Positions 6,598 to 8,898 of a DNA stretch of 8,898 bases are shown here, piece by piece (positions within the stretch are counted from its first letter, which is position 1; each line of letters begins with the position of its first letter). The notes under the pieces were generated by a model. That model saw only the letters and a list, made by a program, of their open reading frames with translations. It was not told where the DNA came from and did no database searches. The stretch spans positions 1-8,898 of the forward strand of contig JADZDV010000129.1 in NCBI GenBank assembly GCA_020850915.1. The letters run 5' to 3'. This DNA comes from Chloroflexota bacterium (GTDB lineage: Bacteria; Chloroflexota; UBA6077; JADZDV01). The position numbers were made by a program, and so were the translations under genes.

Positions 6598-6934
6598 TCG
6601 CCAGTATCTTGACGACATCCTGGACGCAGCCCGTCTGGCACGCTCCTATGTACTCGGACATTCGCTCGAGAGCTTTCTGGCTGACGTGCAGTGCCAGGAC
6701 GCGGTCATGCGCCGACTGGAGATCATCGGAGAGGCCGCACGGCGCCTCTCGGATTCAACTCGCGGAGCGTTACCGAGTCTGCCGTGGCAGCAAATGATCG
6801 GCATGCGAAACCTCCTGATCCACGGCTACGATGCCGTCGAGCTGGACATCGTGTGGGATACGGTTCGACGTGACCTGCCAGCCATCATCGGAGCCATCCA
6901 GAAGCTCCTCGGCGCAGGCGGGGAACGAGACTGA
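6587..6934 (+). CDS. hepT: HepT-type HEPN toxin (RNase)
   Basis: A 115-residue HEPN-domain protein, the toxin partner of MntA. Family members act as RNases when unmodified, and AMP transfer to the motif tyrosine by MntA blocks them. The sequence is all-helical in appearance and carries the catalytic R-x4-H-x-Y motif as R-N-L-L-I-H-G-Y at residues 74-81 (Arg74, His79, Tyr81). The preceding M-R-R-L-E-I-I-G-E-A-A-R-R-L at 41-54 is also typical of HepT. The ATG at 6587 lies inside the end of mntA and no strong Shine-Dalgarno sequence precedes it, so translation probably depends on mntA, which would keep the antitoxin in step with the toxin. The stop lies in the first unit of a short CTGAGC repeat, and the gene converges on the FolC-like gene with a 26-bp gap. 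All key residues are present, so the pair looks functional. Confidence 0.93.
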   Translation: MSRDRQYLDDILDAARLARSYVLGHSLESFLADVQCQDAVMRRLEIIGEAARRLSDSTRGALPSLPWQQMIGMRNLLIHGYDAVELDIVWDTVRRDLPAIIGAIQKLLGAGGERD

Positions 6935-6954
6935 GCCTGAGCCTGAGCCTGAGC
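6931..6954. repeat. Four tandem copies of CTGAGC
   Basis: The hexamer CTGAGC occurs four times without interruption. The first copy contains the hepT stop codon (TGA at 6932-6934) and the rest fills most of the 26-bp convergent gap before the end of the FolC-like gene. A slippage origin is likely; no function is evident. Confidence 0.85.
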
Positions 6955-6960
6955 GCGGCA

Positions 6961-8304
6961 TTACGTCATTTCGATCGCCGCGACGCCGAGCACAGAGCGC
7001 AGCGCGTCGGCGACGAACGACTGCGTGCCCAGGAGCCAGACGACGCCTTCGGAGCCGGCCGAGCCGATCGCCTCGCTGATCGCACGGGCCGGGTCGGGCT
7101 CGTAGGTGACGGCTGGGTGGAGCTGCCGTGCCAGGTGAAGCGGCGCGTCGTCGAAATGGAGGGTCGGGTTCGTCGTCTGGGTGAGCCGGAGACGGCGGAC
7201 GCGAGGGGCGATCGTACGCAGGACGCCAGGATAGTCCTTGTCGGAGGGGACCGCGACGACGGCGCTGACCGGTTCGTGGCTGAGGGACTGCGCGGCGGCG
7301 AGAAACGCGCGGGCACCGGCGCGATTGATCGTGCCGTCGAGGAGGACGAGAGGATCCCGCTGGAGGACCTGGCAGCGGCCTGGGAGGCTGGTAGCGGCGA
7401 CGGCTGAGCGAATCGCCTCATCGGGGACGTTTTCGAAAGGCAGATAGAGCGCCGCGACGCTGGCCAGGGCCACGGCGAGGTTCTCGACCTGGTGGCGGCC
7501 GAGCAGGCCTGGCCGCAGGCCGGTGTAGCTGCGTCGGGGCGTCCTGATGCTGGCCGCGCCGTCCGCAAAGACGCGCGTCCTCAACCCGTGTCCAACGCCC
7601 AGGAGGGTTGCGCCGCGGCGAGCTGCTTCTTCTACCAGGACATCTAATGCCTCCCGGCGTTGTCTCGCCGTTGCCACCACACCGCCTTCCGAGATGGCGC
7701 CAGCTTTGTGCCAGGCGATGCGGCGCAGGCCGGGACCTAGCTGCGCATCGTGCTCGACGTAGATCGGTGTGATTGCTGCCGCCGGGTGTTCGACGACGCG
7801 CGTGTCGTCGAAACGGGCGCCACGGCCGGCCTCGATCACCCCGGCCTCCACGCCCCGCTCGCGGAAGTACAGCAGCGCGACGGCCAGCAGCAGGCCGACG
7901 GGGCTGAGATACGCGGGCGGCAAGAGCCGGGCGTCAAGCGAATCGATAGACGGCCGCGCCAGCTCGACCAGGCGGGTAAAGTCGTCCGGCGAGATCGCCT
8001 GGCCGTCGACACGGATGCGCTCGCGAACGTCGAGCAGGTGGGGGCTCGTGAAGAGGCCGACTCGCAGTCCGGCGCCCCGCAGCAGACGATCGCAGAATGC
8101 CGCGGTTGAGCCTTTGCCCTTGCTGCCGGCGACCAGGACGCACGACAAGCCTCGCTCAGGGTGCCCCAGCTCGGCAAGGAGCGTGGCTGTGAGCTCCGGT
8201 TGACGGGCCAGCTCGTCCGGAGCGCCCGAGCGCGGGACGACGCCCATGTAGGAGCGGAACAGGAGCGACTCGGCTTCGCGGGGGGTCAGGCGCTCAGCAG
8301 CCAT
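6961..8304 (-). CDS. FolC-like Mur ligase family protein (folylpolyglutamate/dihydrofolate synthase homologue), non-canonical
   Basis: A 447-residue ATP-dependent amide ligase of the FolC branch of the Mur ligase family; canonical FolC joins glutamate to dihydropteroate or folates. Visible are the P-loop A-G-S-K-G-K-G-S-T (59-67), L-F-T-S-P-H-L-L (84-91), the Mg-site region H-D-A-Q-L-G (184-189) with Lys199 in W-H-K-A-G-A-I, G-R-H-Q-V-E-N-L (268-275) and S-L-P-G-R (305-309). Some hallmarks depart from the family: the E-V-G-L-G-G-R-L-D segment reads E-A-G-R-G-A-R-F-D (157-165), and D-G-A-H-N-P reads D-G-T-I-N-R (322-327), losing the conserved histidine and proline. Length is normal and the frame intact, so this looks like functional divergence rather than decay. 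The ATG at 8304 has only a weak GAGG about 14 bases upstream. It is divergent from a second FolC-like gene 95 bp away. The substrate is uncertain; it may not be folate. Confidence 0.85.
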   Translation of the reverse strand: MAAERLTPREAESLLFRSYMGVVPRSGAPDELARQPELTATLLAELGHPERGLSCVLVAGSKGKGSTAAFCDRLLRGAGLRVGLFTSPHLLDVRERIRVDGQAISPDDFTRLVELARPSIDSLDARLLPPAYLSPVGLLLAVALLYFRERGVEAGVIEAGRGARFDDTRVVEHPAAAITPIYVEHDAQLGPGLRRIAWHKAGAISEGGVVATARQRREALDVLVEEAARRGATLLGVGHGLRTRVFADGAASIRTPRRSYTGLRPGLLGRHQVENLAVALASVAALYLPFENVPDEAIRSAVAATSLPGRCQVLQRDPLVLLDGTINRAGARAFLAAAQSLSHEPVSAVVAVPSDKDYPGVLRTIAPRVRRLRLTQTTNPTLHFDDAPLHLARQLHPAVTYEPDPARAISEAIGSAGSEGVVWLLGTQSFVADALRSVLGVAAIEMT

Positions 8305-8354
8305 CGGCGTCGTGACGTTGCCTCATCGCTCCCGAGTATGTCATGAGTTCAGGA

Positions 8355-8379
8355 GCGCCGCGATGCGAGGTCGCGGCGC
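8355..8379. promoter_or_regulatory. Perfect 9-bp inverted repeat between divergent FolC-like genes
   Basis: GCGCCGCGA (8355-8363) and TCGCGGCGC (8371-8379) are exact reverse complements separated by seven bases. The repeat lies in the 95-bp gap between the two divergent ligase genes, ending 20 bases before the chosen GTG start of the plus-strand gene. It could be an operator for a dimeric regulator, or an RNA hairpin in the leader that limits translation. GC-rich sequence makes chance palindromes more likely, so the functional role is unproven. Confidence 0.4.
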
Positions 8380-8386
8380 CGTCGAA

Positions 8387-8393
8387 GGGAAGG
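8387..8393 (+). promoter_or_regulatory. Ribosome binding site supporting the GTG start at 8400
   Basis: GGGAAGG ends six bases before the GTG at 8400. It favours this start over the in-frame ATG at 8343, which has no purine-rich sequence upstream. Confidence 0.5.
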
Positions 8394-8399
8394 CGCAAC

Positions 8400-8898
8400 G
8401 TGACGTACGGCGAGGTGCTGGCCTACCTGGACCGGGTCTGGATCAAGCAGCGCTTCACGAAGCCGGTCACGGACTATCCGTTCGAGCGGCTGGCGAGGCT
8501 CCTGGGCGCATTTCGCCATCCGGAGCAACACCTGAGGTTCGTCCACGTCACCGGATCCAAGGGCAAGGGCTCGATGGCGCGGATGACGTCGGACATCCTG
8601 CGAGCGCACGGACTGCGCGTCGGGCTGTTCACTTCGCCGCACCTGCTGCGTGTCGAGGAGCGGATCGATCTCGACGGCGCGCCGATCTCGGCCGAGTCCT
8701 TTGCCGACGACTTCACCCGAGCGCTCAGGCTCCTGCGCGAGACGGCGCAGGAGGGGCTGGGGATCAGCCCACTGCTGCTGGCGATGGCGCTCGATCGCTT
8801 CGTTCGCGAAGGCTGTGAGGTGGCGGTCGTCGAGGTACGAGCAGGTGGACGGTACGACCCCACGAACATCGTGCCAGCCCAGACCTGCCTGCTCGGGC
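8400..8898 (+). CDS. folC: Second FolC-like Mur ligase family protein, 3' end outside the window
   Basis: The N-terminal 166 residues of a FolC-family ligase, which runs off the window with an open frame. It begins M-T-Y-G-E-V-L-A-Y-L, typical of FolC, with P-loop T-G-S-K-G-K-G-S (51-58), L-F-T-S-P-H-L-L (76-83), E-R-I-D-L-D-G (87-93) and V-V-E-V-R-A-G-G-R-Y-D-P-T-N (143-156), the counterpart of canonical E-V-G-L-G-G-R-L-D-A-T-N. It is closer to standard FolC than its divergent neighbour but shares the G-S-K-G-K-G-S form of the P-loop in place of G-T-N-G-K-G-S. GTG at 8400 was chosen as start because GGGAAGG (8387-8393) lies six bases upstream; an in-frame ATG at 8343 has no ribosome binding site and would put the inverted repeat inside the gene. 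It may be the true folate enzyme or may work with the neighbour; the missing C-terminal half would help decide. Confidence 0.85.
   Translation, partial: MTYGEVLAYLDRVWIKQRFTKPVTDYPFERLARLLGAFRHPEQHLRFVHVTGSKGKGSMARMTSDILRAHGLRVGLFTSPHLLRVEERIDLDGAPISAESFADDFTRALRLLRETAQEGLGISPLLLAMALDRFVREGCEVAVVEVRAGGRYDPTNIVPAQTCLLG

Noticed and set aside
8312..8818. Plus-strand open frame of 168 codons at the right edge
   Set aside because: It is out of frame with the FolC-like gene starting at 8400, whose frame carries the P-loop and other motifs and stays open to the window end.

Overview
The window is a GC-rich bacterial chromosome segment, densely packed with short intergenic gaps. No rRNA, tRNA, transposase or CRISPR array is visible. 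The gene mix and the GC-rich codon use would fit a Chloroflexota (Thermomicrobia-like) or actinobacterial genome. The mix is an NadX-type aspartate dehydrogenase, a DUF2203 protein, an SPUDG-like uracil-DNA glycosylase and FolC-like ligases with a G-S-K-G-K-G-S P-loop. That placement is an inference from gene content only.

Layout, left to right. (1) Plus strand, 1-1516: the C-terminal ten membrane segments of an MFS exporter, cut by the window edge, followed 10 bp later by a macro-domain ADP-ribose hydrolase; probably one transcript. (2) Plus strand, 1651-2622: a zinc-free quinone oxidoreductase with its own strong ribosome binding site. (3) Minus strand, 5410 down to 2731: DUF2203, then an aspartate dehydrogenase (NadX type), then a FabF-family ketoacyl synthase. 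A near-consensus sigma-70 promoter (TTGACA, 17 nt, TATCCT) sits just upstream of DUF2203. A 9-bp hairpin lies in the convergent gap between the synthase and the quinone oxidoreductase. (4) Plus strand, about 5676-6222: a uracil-DNA glycosylase gene that appears broken. Its N-terminal two thirds are well conserved, but the reading frame changes at about 6106-6113 and the C-terminal catalytic H-P-S motif is missing. (5) Plus strand, 6280-6934: an overlapping MntA-HepT toxin-antitoxin pair with all its key residues. (6) 6961-8304 minus and 8400-end plus: two divergently transcribed FolC/Mur-ligase paralogues, the second cut by the window edge. A perfect 9-bp inverted repeat lies in the gap between them.

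Most genes are housekeeping or metabolic: efflux, ADP-ribose chemistry, NAD or aspartate metabolism, fatty acid synthesis, and folate or another ATP-dependent ligation. The accessory part is the MntA-HepT module beside the damaged glycosylase. I see no clear new multi-gene defence system. The observations most worth following are the divergent pair of non-canonical FolC-like ligases, the disrupted glycosylase next to MntA-HepT, and the repeated glycine-to-alanine changes in the conserved loops of the ketoacyl synthase.
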